Shown piece after piece: positions 12,976 through 23,246 of a stretch of 64,000 bases of DNA. Both the position numbers and the translations under genes were made by a program. Source of the DNA: Pyrenophora tritici-repentis (lineage: Eukaryota > Ascomycota > Dothideomycetes > Pleosporales > Pleosporaceae); the NCBI RefSeq assembly GCF_003171515.1, contig NC_089399.1, positions 3,472,001-3,536,000 of the forward strand, read 5' to 3'. Below the pieces are notes generated by a model, which was not told where the DNA came from, made no database searches, and saw only the letters and a list, made by a program, of their open reading frames with translations. Each line of letters begins with the position of its first letter. The stretch's first letter is position 1.

Positions 12976-13125
12976 AGTCGCAAGGGCGATGACAAGAAAG
13001 ATACTGAAGAAGATGCAAAAGCTGCGAAGGAGCTTGTGGGACTGAAAGAGGATGACACGTCCTTACTTCCTGTACCCAAGAACTTAACGCGCAACGAGAC
13101 CGTTGATTGGGAAGAAGTCACTTGA
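12976..13125 (+). pseudogene. Orphan acidic/basic coding-like fragment
   Basis: Directly after a CACAG acceptor-like site, a frame of 49 codons runs SRKGDDKKDTEEDAKAAKEL, continues with VPKNLTRNETVDWEEVT and ends in TGA. Its charged composition and the clean end look like a terminal exon. No domain is recognised. It may belong with the preceding helicase piece or come from another gene. Confidence 0.3.
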
Positions 13126-13734
13126 GCGGTCTCGTGGATTCGAATTGCCTGGTACATTCCAGCCAATGCTGATCTCTCAGCTATTCTGGGAGCAGTCTGG
13201 ACCCTGGGAGCAGATTGCTGTTCAACATATCACCAAAGTCTCATACCAGGGTCCAGACTGGTCATAACCCTGTTGTTGCCAGCGACAATTTCGCCTGACA
13301 TTAACAATGTCAATAGACAGCAGCAACCCCCAGCTGACCACCGGGCCCCTCGTGCACGAGGGCCAACGGCGCAAAGCTGGTTGCTACTCCACGAATGGGA
13401 TTGCAAGAGTTGGAAAATATCTTTAATTTCCCTACAAGATCATTTCCTTGTTGAGCAGGTTTTTTATACGCGCTGCCGATGGGGACACATCCAACAACAA
13501 ACAATCGCTTGCAGGGGCAGGTGATAAGGAGCTCTATGGCGAAAACAGCGGCGACTACGTCAGCTCCATCGCCGTCGACGACGCAGACGACGACATGGAG
13601 GATGTCCAGCTTAACGGCCGAAGCCTAGTAATAACAAGCACAAGGCAACATCAGGAGTCCGCTTCGTTCTCAATCATATGTATCTCCCCTCATCATCTCC
13701 TCTATATCGAAGCATAGTTACTAACAAGTCGCAG

Positions 13735-13788
13735 ATCAACGAGGCTATCATGAAGAAGGTGCTCGAGTGGTGCGAACACCACCGCAAC
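13735..13788 (+). pseudogene. SKP1 fragment
   Basis: Following an acceptor-like CTAACAAGTCGCAG, eighteen codons read INEAIMKKVLEWCEHHRN. This matches the conserved NEAxxKKVxEWCxHH block of SKP1, the adaptor of SCF ubiquitin ligases. The sequences on both sides do not continue SKP1, so a single exon-sized piece is present. Identification rests on this one well-conserved motif. Confidence 0.55.
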
Positions 13789-13794
13789 GAAAGA

Positions 13795-14000
13795 TCAAAG
13801 ATCGTGGTGGTGTTGAGACCACCCTCGGTCTTATCAAGAACTTGAAGATTCCTTCTCCTACTACCACACCTCCTCCCACGGACAAGGACATCCTCTTCCA
13901 TGCCTATCTCATCCATCTTGTCCCGTCTGAGATGTGGAACAACGGCTCTGGCAAAGAGTCTGAGCGTTTCCTTGCTGCTCTTTGGAGCTACCGTCACTAG
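13795..14000 (+). pseudogene. Coding fragment, perhaps from a DIL-domain protein
   Basis: A frame in another register from the SKP1 piece reads RGGVETTLGLIKNLKIPSP, then DKDILFHAYLIHLVPSEMWN and KESERFLAALWSYRH before a TAG. The EMWN...KESERFLA wording reminds me of the C-terminal end of dilute (DIL) domain proteins, but that is recall and unchecked. The piece has neither start nor the rest of such a protein. Confidence 0.35.
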
Positions 14001-14426
14001 CTGGAAGAGCAATGAGGGCAAGACGGAACGGAACACCTATGGTGGTTGAGCAACGCTGCTGACCTGACTGGCAAGAAGCCAGTGGGAGGTGGTATTCCCG
14101 TTGTGTTCCCAGTACGTTCCGATGATACTGGAACAATTGAATCTGTTCCACAGAAGAGCCCAATGTTACTCTTAAGTCGAGCGTTCTTCACCCGCAGTTG
14201 AGGAAATCAAAGCCCCCGAGGCAGCTGCACCAGCCCGATCACGTTGGGATGCCACTGCGGTAGCCCTCTGCTGGGGACGACCTGGGTGCTATATGGCTTC
14301 TGCAAGCATCAACTGTTTTATGGGTGCCAAACGGGCATCTGGATGGACGATCTGCCCACCAGGACACTGGAGATTGACGAGCAAAACATCGGCTCATCGG
14401 AGATGTTTCGCTCGCAAAGGCAATTA

Positions 14427-14488
14427 TGAGGATGAAGACTGGCGAGACCAACGTTTACATTCGAGGTCTGCTTCCTGAGACCATTCAC
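14427..14488 (+). pseudogene. RRM-type RNA-binding protein fragment
   Basis: Starting at an ATG (14432), about 16 codons read MKTGETNVYIRGLLPET, the RNP2-like first strand of an RNA recognition motif (NVYIRGLxPET is a common fungal form). No RNP1 follows. About 190 bp upstream (14200-14262) another frame reads EEIKAPEAAAPARSRWDAT, which is also coding-like. Both are exon-sized orphans in the fragment mosaic. Confidence 0.35.
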
Positions 14489-14924
14489 TAGGTGCTCCAC
14501 AAAGTCGAACCTGTGAGAAACTCTCCTGTTGGATGAGTAGTGCTAGAGAATGTGAGTATCCCCACTACCTTATTCATTGTCAGCACTCGCTAACCTTTCA
14601 CAGAAAACCTTTTTCCATACTCAGTATCCTTGATTGCGTATGTGATGTGTGATATGGCAGTGTTCGACGATCAGCTCCTTATTCTTCTTCTTGGTCTTTT
14701 GGTAAGTACCATCTCTTCCTCTATTAGATTCCACAGCTAACACTTTGGCAATATTCCCTGGGTATTTGGCAAGCACCATTTTGGCATGTGCGATACAGCA
14801 TGGCAGCACCCCTCGTCAGCTTTAACACCAAAGGTCAGGATCTGGACCTGGCGGTATCTCGACCACTGTCTCCGGCAACGATTTGATGAAGGTCACTTCT
14901 TCATACTCAGGTAGAATTCGCCTT

Positions 14925-15075
14925 CGGACGCGCTGTAAGTACATCCGACCAGTTGCTCGAAGACAATGGCCCCCACTGACTTTGGATATGTATCTTGCGC
15001 GTCGCGCTCCCCTTTCCCATCGCTGTAAGTACTTCCGACCAATTGCTCGAGATCAGAGGCACATCACTGACGATC
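14925..15075 (+). repeat. Two 90-bp direct repeat units carrying a donor motif
   Basis: CGCTGTAAGTACATCCGACC at 14931 and CGCTGTAAGTACTTCCGACC at 15021 begin segments that remain alike for about 45 bp (AgTTGCTCGA, then a GGC...CACTGA stretch). The two GTAAGT sites lie exactly 90 bp apart. Confidence 0.6.
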
Positions 15076-15293
15076 TTTATCCATGCCTGCTCGCCTGGTT
15101 TTCCCGCGTATACGACTTCAGCCTTTTTGACTGGCTCTCCTTGGTTTCCTCGCACCATCCATCCAAGCACCCGCCTGCATTGCATCACCCACCACCGTCT
15201 GCTCGTCAGGCTCGATCACGTACCTGAATCCGCCTCTGGCAGAGAAATGATTGTATCTTTGGAACGGCCATCCACAACGACCAATAAAATACT

Positions 15294-15720
15294 GTGAGTG
15301 TCTTTCTTTTGACCAGTAGCCCCGAGTCCTTGTCCTCCACCTCATCAGAACTTCGCTGTCTTCTCCTGCAGATTTTACCATCCTTCTTCTCCGCTACCCA
15401 CCGCGAGCATCCAAAACGGACAGACTACGTTGTGAGTATCCTTCTTTTGACCAACATCCCCGAGTCCTTGTCCTCTATCTCATCAGAACTTCGCTGTCTT
15501 TTCATTCCAGATCCTATTTACCCACCTTTCTTCTCCGTCACCGAACCCGAGCGTCCGCAACGGACAAAACTATATTGTGAGTTCCTTCATTTGACCAGTA
15601 GTCCCGATTCCTTGTTTTCTTCCTCATCAGAACTTCGCTGTCTTCTTACGGATCCTGCCAAACTTGGCTGTCCCTGTCCCAAGAGAAACACAACCAGGGA
15701 GTTGCGTTTACCCGAGACCA
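15294..15720 (+). repeat. Three tandem 138-145 bp repeats, each starting with a GTGAGT donor motif
   Basis: Units begin at 15294, 15432 and 15577. Each has GTGAGT, then TTTGACCA, CCCCGAGTCCTTGT, CTCATCAGAACTTCGCTGTC and, in units 1 and 2, a CAG followed by a segment ending ACGGACA. Reading each as an intron (GTGAGT to CAG, about 77 nt) plus an exon of 60-66 nt is possible. However, the whole array is also one uninterrupted frame to 15731 with a 46-48 residue repeat (SELRCL and FFS blocks). The frame has no ATG start, with a stop at 15285 just before it. I cannot decide between the two readings. Confidence 0.6.
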
Positions 15721-16071
15721 CTGCCACATAGTGACGTCTCACAGAACGACTCCCGAGATGAGTGGCTGCCAAATACCTAGGGTCCAGCGAGGTTTTCTAG
15801 CTTCTCTCCTCGTGTCCGATCGTTTCTGCTCTGCGGACTTCGCGACGACATACTGGACAACCTGGGTGCCGGCGGCGTGGATTTCATGCCTAGCTTTCCG
15901 CCTTCGGGCCATGGAATGTTTGGTCTCTTCTCATCCATACATTCATATAACTTTTGGATACGGTCAGGAGTTTGATGGAACTCTGCTGCTGCACTTCGAT
16001 TCCGCGAGGAGATCTTGAGCGACGGCTTCACCTTGGGTGGCCTCGTGCTTCGGAGGCGAGGTCACTCCCCG

Positions 16072-17345
16072 GTACGTAACTTTTTTCCTGACCATTTGCC
16101 TTTCCCCTTCACTTACCTTCCCCTCCCTCTTCAACGTTCGAACACTTGTAACGCGCGGTGAAACAGGTATCTTCTCTCCTCCTCGCCTCCCCCGCCCTTT
16201 CCCTCCCAGCTGTTCGCAACAGCAACTTGACGGTAAATACCTTGCCACCCTCGAAACGGACATACTGCTAACCGTACGGCTTCCCATTATCCATAATGGG
16301 AGACATCTCCACGCTCATCTCCTTCGCAAGTGCGCACTGCGAGCCGCTCGAAGGTAAGTACCTCGCTCCCTTTGAAACAACATCATCCTAACCGCACTCC
16401 TCCTCTTTTGAATCTTCTTCTTCTTTTCGCATTTGTCGTATTGGCCTGGGCAGGTCGATGCTGAAAGCTTCGCGCTATTCACGACAACATGTATCCGCCA
16501 GTCTCATACATCCGATGCCGTTCACTCCTCGCATAAGCCGTCTTTGCCTCTAACAGCCTCCGCGAAATGCTCGACGGTAAGCACTTCGCTCTTTTTTTGA
16601 GACAATATCACCCTAACCGCGGGTATACCCACAAAACATGGTTACTTCCCCGGCTCCGGCTCCTTTGCGTCTACTTCGCCCGTCTCAACGACTATTCCGG
16701 TGGTAAGTACAGCGAAACCCTTGAGACAGCAATATTCTAATCATTCGGCGTCCCATACTCGCAATCAACCTTTCCGCTTCCGACTATTCTCATTGCGGCC
16801 ATCATTCGACACTTGGCTGCAAGCTTGGCTTTGATGGTCGCGCGGCTCATTTTGTTATGGGAGATATAGGAGATGGATTCTTTGGTGTGCGTGCTAAGAT
16901 TTTCATCTCCTTTATAGTACCACTGTACCCATCCTTGGCGCACTAAATTGAAGAACCATCGATTACATGATCTTGAAGAGAGCTCTACCGAGTTTTCTCA
17001 CTCTTGTATCCCATCGCCCGACGATACGTACTTCGGTACCCTCGCGGCAGTTGCATACTAACCGCTTGTCTTTGCTCATCTCCTTCACAACCGTCTCAAC
17101 ACCTTGGCGGTAAGTACCTTGCATCCCTCGAACGAGCACTATATTAACCGCATGTCGTCGCTTATACCTTGCGACTCGACTGACGAGATTTGACGGTAAG
17201 CAACACGACTCCTCCGAAGCATCACCATACTAACCGCATGGTGCCTCCTGCTTCCGACATGAGTTCCTTGACTGCTGCGAAACTTGACGGTAAGTACATT
17301 GTCACCTTCAAGACAACATCATCCTAACCGCATACACCCTGCCTA
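16072..17345 (+). repeat. Array of diverged units with splice-donor and branch-point motifs
   Basis: Donors occur at 16072, 16233, 16354, 16577, 16703, 17110, 17196 and 17290. From 16233 on they share a consensus: CTTGACG, then GTAAGTACCTTGC, a CCCTCGAAAC-like block, then ATCATCCTAACCGCAT, where CTAAC looks like a branch point about 40 nt after the donor. Spacing is irregular (121, 223, 126, 407, 86 and 94 bp). A matching AG acceptor just after CTAAC is usually missing. The array is interrupted by repeat family A (16865-17000). Confidence 0.6.
16865..17000 (+). repeat. Interspersed repeat family A, copy 2
   Basis: About 135 bp similar to 8140-8270 and to the reverse complement of 38625-38755. 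The minus-strand reading here has no stop over the conserved part (RQGWVQWYYKGDENLSTHTK) and is the best preserved protein-like version of the three. Confidence 0.55.
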
Positions 17346-17349
17346 TCAT

Positions 17350-18138
17350 GTGCGTGATTTTCTGGACGATTGAATCGTTCTGCAACTGAGAGGTGTCGTC
17401 CGGGGTGGAAGTGCTTCGCTGGGAAGTCGCACCTCTGGTATCCGATGCAAGAGATTAGTACTTCCTGTTCCTACTGCCAGCTTCGACACTGTCAGGTGTT
17501 CAGTCTCGTCTCACGCGGAAATCGCCTGGGCTAGCGGTAGCCAAGTTAATGTCAGCTCATTTCTTCATATTAGCTCAGGCGCACTCGATGACATTGCGAC
17601 AGGTATCATCCCGAAGCCTGCAACTGGATCGGCACCCTGAAGATCCATTTCGACGTCCTTCTATTTGTGGCGACAGCATCCATCCTCTCGAGCTTGCGAC
17701 TTGGTGTTGCGGATTGTTCCAATGTCGTCTTTGATGCAGGGCCTAAGCCTGTGGTGTCGATTACCTGTCAATTCAACGAATGCGCGAATAGACGACATAC
17801 CAGATAAATGCGCGACCAACGACATGTCTTCACGGCATTCAAGATATCGTAAGAAAAACACATCCCAAGGCTGCTTCAAAGCATTGACGCAAGGCGTCTC
17901 ACAGTGGTCAGCAGGTGGTGTAATCGGTGCCCCATCGTATCGAAGGCAAGTAAGTTCATCGCCTCACCTCACTGACCCTATACAGTATATGCATCCAATG
18001 ACTGTTGAAGCCCCCAGAACTGCCTACGTCATCTCAAAAGGCATTTTGATGTTTCTGGATGTGTCACATGCAAGTTTGCTGCCTTGTTTGCGCGCACGCG
18101 ACAAGATCGCCCGCCACACACCACAACGACATATCGCC
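17350..18138. other. No supported gene
   Basis: A plus-strand frame of 164 codons spans 17665-18159 but has no recognisable motif and overlaps the U6 promoter region, so I do not call it. Confidence 0.4.
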
Positions 18139-18147
18139 TTATATATA
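18139..18147 (+). promoter_or_regulatory. TATA box of U6-like gene
   Basis: TTATATATA lies about 25 bp upstream of the inferred first nucleotide of the U6 sequence, the position expected for the TATA element of RNA polymerase III-transcribed U6 genes. Confidence 0.55.
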
Positions 18148-18163
18148 CACTACAATTGAACCA

Positions 18164-18264
18164 GTCTTCGCCTCCGGGCAATTGATCAATGAAAAGATAC
18201 AGAGAAGATTATCATTGCCCCTGCACTAAGGATGACACGCTCAATCATAGAGATGCACTATTTT
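18164..18264 (+). ncRNA. U6 snRNA-like gene with altered catalytic triad (probably a pseudogene)
   Basis: About 101 nt with the order of U6: a 5' stem-loop (GTCTTCGCCTCCGGG), ATACAGAGAAGATT containing the ACAGAGA box (18199-18205), CCCCTGCACTAAGGATGACA for the internal stem-loop, and a TTTT terminator at 18261-18264. The AGC catalytic triad that follows the ACAGAGA box in all functional U6 RNAs reads ATC here (18211-18213), and the nearby ATGG reads ATTG. Known U6 biology says the triad pairs with U2 and binds catalytic metals, so this copy is probably inactive despite a good TATA box and terminator. Sequencing error is the alternative. Confidence 0.75.
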
Positions 18265-19094
18265 CTTGGTGTTTTTTTGGGCTAGACTTTGGATAGTGAG
18301 TGGTTCGAACACCAGCCATGAAAGTAGGGCGAACGTTGACGACGTGTGAGTCTTGTTCTTTTTGCTTCCGATGGTCACGTATTTGGGATTGTGCTGACTT
18401 GGTGGCTGTTCTATGCATTCACTGCCGTGCAGCTGCGCTGGCGCAGCTGCAGACTCCAGAATGTTCGATGACCGCGACCTTGGTTTTCTGGAAGACTCAT
18501 CGATGTTTGCAGAGTTGCTACATACTGTGGAGCTCTGGAGACTACATCGAGCCAACATACGACCGTCGTCTTTGTTTTGAGGTGGTATGGAGGTCCACAT
18601 ACCGCCACGTGACTCTCTTCAAGACCACGAAGATACCAGTAAGGTCTGCACATATTTCTTTTATTCCTGCGCTCCTCCTCATTTCCTACGATACCCTCGA
18701 CATCTGTATAATTTTTTATCTCCAATCTTTTTTCCCACTCCCGGGTTTTCCTACCAAATCCCCCATTTGGGCAGCACATGAGGGACTAGCTGCCGCAAGG
18801 CCATAGCCTTTCCCAGACTGCACGCTGCCTAGAGTAAAACGAATGCATGCCTCTCCGTCAAGAACAAGGACATGACATCCTTTTACCAGCTCTTTTTGCC
18901 AACATGCACCGTACACAGCATATGTTCAAGACAAGGCGATGTAGGACGCAAGGATATGCCGTGGCCCCGCTGCGTGGACGGACGTTTCCATCGTGGCTAC
19001 CGGATTTCCTTGCTCCGACATTTGTTATAGTAATTTAAATGGGTTTTGGAGTCTGTCGTTTTGAGCTTCCCTATTCCGTTCCTGCATGCCGTTC

Positions 19095-19130
19095 GCGTGT
19101 CATCCTTAGTGCAGGGGCCATGCTAATCAC
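19095..19130 (-). pseudogene. U6 snRNA fragment
   Basis: On the minus strand, 34 nt match the U6 core exactly, from GATTAGCATGGCCCC through CTGCACTAAGGATGACACGC. The AGC triad and internal stem-loop are intact. The ACAGAGA box and 5' stem-loop are absent: the preceding bases are CATCTAGT. No T-run follows nearby. It is a truncated copy, inverted relative to and about 0.9 kb from the fuller U6-like gene. Confidence 0.7.
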
Positions 19131-19139
19131 TAGATGACA

Positions 19140-21595
19140 TGATTGTGGGAAGATGACAGTTGTACAGCTGAAATCTGGAGAAGTCTAATTATTCAAGACT
19201 TGAAAGCATGAGTGAGCCTTCGAAAGCATGAGAGAAATCATGCAGCACACGATTGACCCACACGACAGCTGCAGCCACGGAAGACGACTACAACACCTAG
19301 AGGACCGGATTGACCCTCACAGCGCATGCCCGCATGTCCCGCACTTGGAAGGAAACGAAGAGATGAAGCTGCTCAAAATCCGCGACGCCGCCAAAGTGAT
19401 GACGATGGGACCTCAATGAGCTCTGATTGGTTGGCGAACATGGTGCCGCAGAACTTCCGCTTCAACGCTCAAGTCATACTGTTCGACACTACCACCATTG
19501 ACGCCGGCACTCCACACAATTGCGCGTCGCAATGGCGAAGAAAGGTATATTAACACTCTCTGCTTTCACAGTCTGCTGTGGCGCACCGTGCAGCGCCGTT
19601 TGTCAACGGCCACATGCCCCTCCACTGTCCCCGACAACGTGCGCTGACAGCGGTACCTTACAGCAAAGTCCCGTACCATCATGGTACGCCTCATATCAAT
19701 GGCCATGACGGGCTACTACCGAACGATGCAAAGACCGCGTGCGCATCAACCTCTGAGTATGCTGAAATACGACCCCATCGGTACGACTCCTTCGCTCCTT
19801 CCGTTTCCACAGCCACCAAGCATCGCGCCTGCCTCCACAACCCAAACCCTAATTTGACCACATGAAGAGCCGAGAATGGTATCGTGGGGGCTATGATGGA
19901 CCGTCACAGTCGCAGTGTCATCGCTGACAAGCATGCAGTGCGAAAACAGGTACTTTTCCTGGAAGCGAAACGCGGCAAGAAATGATCCGCCCACTATCCA
20001 CGAAACGAGCGCATACGACACCATCAAATTCGGCGATCGACGAACGTACCAGCGGAAAGTTACAAGACATGTGAGACGGACATTATCTACCGCACAAGGA
20101 ACGGGACGTGACAGACACAATGTCCGTTCGGCAGCCGATCACAGGCCGTTGCGCGATTCGCGTCACTGTACGAAAATGTACTATACTGTCAGCATGACCC
20201 GGCGTTATATACCGTTCAAAGTAATCACCAGACACTGCGTCTGCGAATCATGTCCGGCGCTTCTCCTACCGCTACAGTGATGCTTTTCTTTATCAAATCC
20301 CTGTCGCATGCTTAGGACTAAACAGCCTAGTTTTCTTGCGCCGGCAAACGTATGAGGAGATCTGCCTAGTATGGCTACTGTGGGGCATTGAACTCTGCAC
20401 ATTTGACGGATATCTAGAAGACGGTAAGACATCGATTCTGGGGACGTGATGTAACGAAGGCCGAAGTTCAGGGCTCGCGCACAACACTCGTCCCCGTGAC
20501 TGGTGAAAGGATTTACAAAGAAAGATACCTGGCTCCACCCATCAGTGCTATAACTAGCTATGGAGGTCTTAGTAATCACCAACCACCGACCAGACAATAA
20601 TCGGTTTCGAGATTACCCAGTAACCCCCCATCACTGAACTTGAGTTGACTACAATCGACAACAGTACGCATTAACATTGTGGCTAAGTCTGACTGTACTA
20701 GTCTGTTGGCCTTGCAAATACCAGCACCGAGTAATCCTACTTCAAACCGACTGCCGAGAGTCCCCACCCACATGACCACATCATTCCCCAACTCTGTTCG
20801 CCGTACCGACAAGAAAGGTCGCCTCGAAGACGTCAGTAGCAAGCCAACGCATTCGTCAAAGTTCTGCCACGGCAAGGAACACGCCCGTTTCCAGCACCAA
20901 GGTAATGGGATTTGCTCTCTCGCTTAATCAGGGCACACGTTCTGCTTCGCTCCTCGTTAGTGTTCTTTGACTACTCGCCGTTTACCTGCCTGGTTTTGGA
21001 CGAGAGTCTCTTTGTTGCCCGTCTCGTGGGTCGAGCGTCTACCCGCTTTCGCCCCCGTGGACTTTAAGCGAGTCGGCGATATTCTTAGGTCCTTCCATAC
21101 AACATCAATCTTGTGATATTTGCTTCAGTCGTACGATGAGATATTGGGTCCTCGGATATGTACACGCATGTGGTTGTCGCTCTGATTCTGGTAATGTCAG
21201 CGAAGGCGACGACTGTTTGCAGCGTTGGTCATGGCTCTCGGTCACACTCGGCCATTTTATTGGTCCTCTTTGCTCACGTCCAGCCATACTTGGCATGTTC
21301 CGTTGAGGCTCCAGAACACAGGCTGAGGTTCTACAGTCCCTTATCGGTGAAGTCAGGCATCTGGCGAACAAGCCCATGCATCGCGATTCTTTCTAGATAC
21401 CGATGTTTCTATCGCCGACTGAACATGGTGTATTCCATCCCCGCTGAAGGAGTCATGAGATGACGGCCATGATAAGAAAGGTTCAACGGGAATGGCGCAT
21501 AAAAGCCTCAAGCCATCTGGGTGACTTGCCAACCGAAGCAACAGTATCTCCGAAGCAACAGTATCTTCAACCTCGGAAACTGATCAAAGACCAAC
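19140..21595. other. No supported gene
   Basis: Frames of 60-130 codons occur on both strands and overlap one another. None has a motif or splice pattern I can support. The last few hundred bases are presumably the promoter of the P450 gene. Confidence 0.45.
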
Positions 21596-23246
21596 ATGTA
21601 TTCTATCTTGGCAGCAACCGTTGCCGTGGCAGTGATCGCCTACCTCATCTTACAAGTCCTGCTACATGGCACTCAGAGCAAGGAAGAACCATGTTTATTG
21701 GAGACTAGAGTCCCGTTCTTCGACTCGGCTATTGGTATCCTACGCCACGGAGCTGGCTATCTCAGCGTTATACGGTAAGCTATCTTATTGGATGACCCTC
21801 CGAGAATGCTCACACTAATGGTTGGCAGGAGCAAACATGGAATGCCAATACTTACGCTGAGGATGCCTTTCCAGAGGCTATATGTCGTCTATACACCTAG
21901 CCTGATCCGAACAATTCAGAGCAAAGCGAACGCTACTATACTCGTGCCAAATCTTCTGGACTTCGGTATGCTATTCAGCGGGTTGAACAAGAACTCACAA
22001 AAGATGTTACGAAAAGCATTCAAGTCGGAAGGCAATGGATTTACTACCAGCGTTCACAAATACCTTTTGTCTGGCTCGCCTCTTAATGCTGCGACTCGAT
22101 CAGCAGTTGATCGACTGAGCGCTAGCCTGCCCAACGACTTTTTTGATGGACGTGAAGATGGCTTAATGGCATTAGTTCAGCATCAGCTCACGCTTGCAAT
22201 GACTGGATCAATATATGGACCCGAGAACCCTTATGATGACCCAGACATTGAAACTAGCTGGCGGTAAGTCTTTTTGTGGCAGACCGGCAGACTGCTATAC
22301 TATCCGAGGCGATGAACATTGGCTGACAGCAAGAAGGAAGTTCGTACCCGGCATCAAGCACCTTTTGTACAGTCCCTTCCCGTTCTTAACGGCACGCAAA
22401 GCGATGCGCGCGAGAAGTCGGGTTATCGCCGCTTTCCGAAAGTACTTTGCAAAAGGTGGTCACCTGGAAGCGTTTCCAATGGTCGCTGAGATGCATCGCA
22501 TGAACATGGGCCATGGCCTCTCTTCAGATGAAGCGGCCAAGATGGAGATGGCAACCTCGCTTGCTATGCTCAGCAGTGGCGCCGTAACCGTGTTCTGGCT
22601 CATATTCCACATCCTTTCCAACGAAAATGCCGTACGAATCATTCGCGAGGAGCTGCATGCCGTTGCAAGTGACGAGTCCGAGACAAGCGATACGGCCCCT
22701 AAGACGCGAGTTTTCAAACTCAACAGCATCAAAGAACAATGTCCTACTCTTGTGGCAATGCTCCACGAGACCCTACGCTACCACAGCACTGTCATCAACA
22801 TAAAGCAGGTTCAGCAGGACACGAAGCTAGCCGACCAATACCTCTTTAAGAAGGACGCTGTTATCATGATACCGGGCCAAAGCATTCACCACAACACCGA
22901 CATCTGGGGTTCAAGCGCAATCGTATTCGACCATACCCGCTTTCTCTCCGCATCTTTCAAGAAGAATCTTGCCAGTACATCAGCATTTCGACCTTTCGGG
23001 GCTGGTGCAACCATGTGTCCAGGTCGTCATTTCTCTACCAATGTGATCCTCAGCTTAGTCGCAATGGTTGTACTGCAGTATGACGTTTTGCCGGCAGCCG
23101 GACAGTGGGCAGCTCCGACGAAGCGCAATGCAGATTTGTGGAACGCGATGCCGAAGCCGGACTGGGATGTGAATGTCAAGTTGGTGAAGAGGGCAGAGGA
23201 GAAGACTGAGTGGAAGTTCGTCTGGGATGATACGATGCAAGTATAA
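21596..23246 (+). CDS. Cytochrome P450 monooxygenase (CYP7/CYP8-like fungal type)
   Basis: Three exons, 21596-21774, 21829-22263 and 22337-23246, join in frame to 507 residues, a normal P450 length. Intron 1 uses GTAAGC/GGCAG. Intron 2 uses GTAAGT and AAGAAG with a GGCTGAC branch point, and this acceptor is the one that restores the conserved KFVPG. The N terminus (ILAATVAVAVIAYLILQVLL) is a membrane anchor, so the enzyme should sit on the ER. The K-helix ExxR is in HETLRYHS and the haem-binding loop is FRPFGAGATMCPGRHF with the Cys thiolate ligand. The I-helix region (SLAMLSSGAVTVFWLIFHIL) lacks the usual acid-alcohol pair, as in CYP8-type enzymes. The substrate cannot be told from sequence. 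No partner biosynthetic gene lies beside it. Confidence 0.92.

Noticed and set aside
17665..18159. 164-codon plus-strand ORF
   Set aside because: No recognisable domain; runs into the U6 promoter.
18300..18316. B-box-like word GGTTCGAACACC downstream of the U6-like gene
   Set aside because: The flanking bases do not form a T-stem and no A-box lies at tRNA distance.
19095..19300. Intron-containing U6 gene on the minus strand
   Set aside because: A CTAG acceptor-like site precedes the core, but no ACAGAGA exon is found upstream within about 200 bp.
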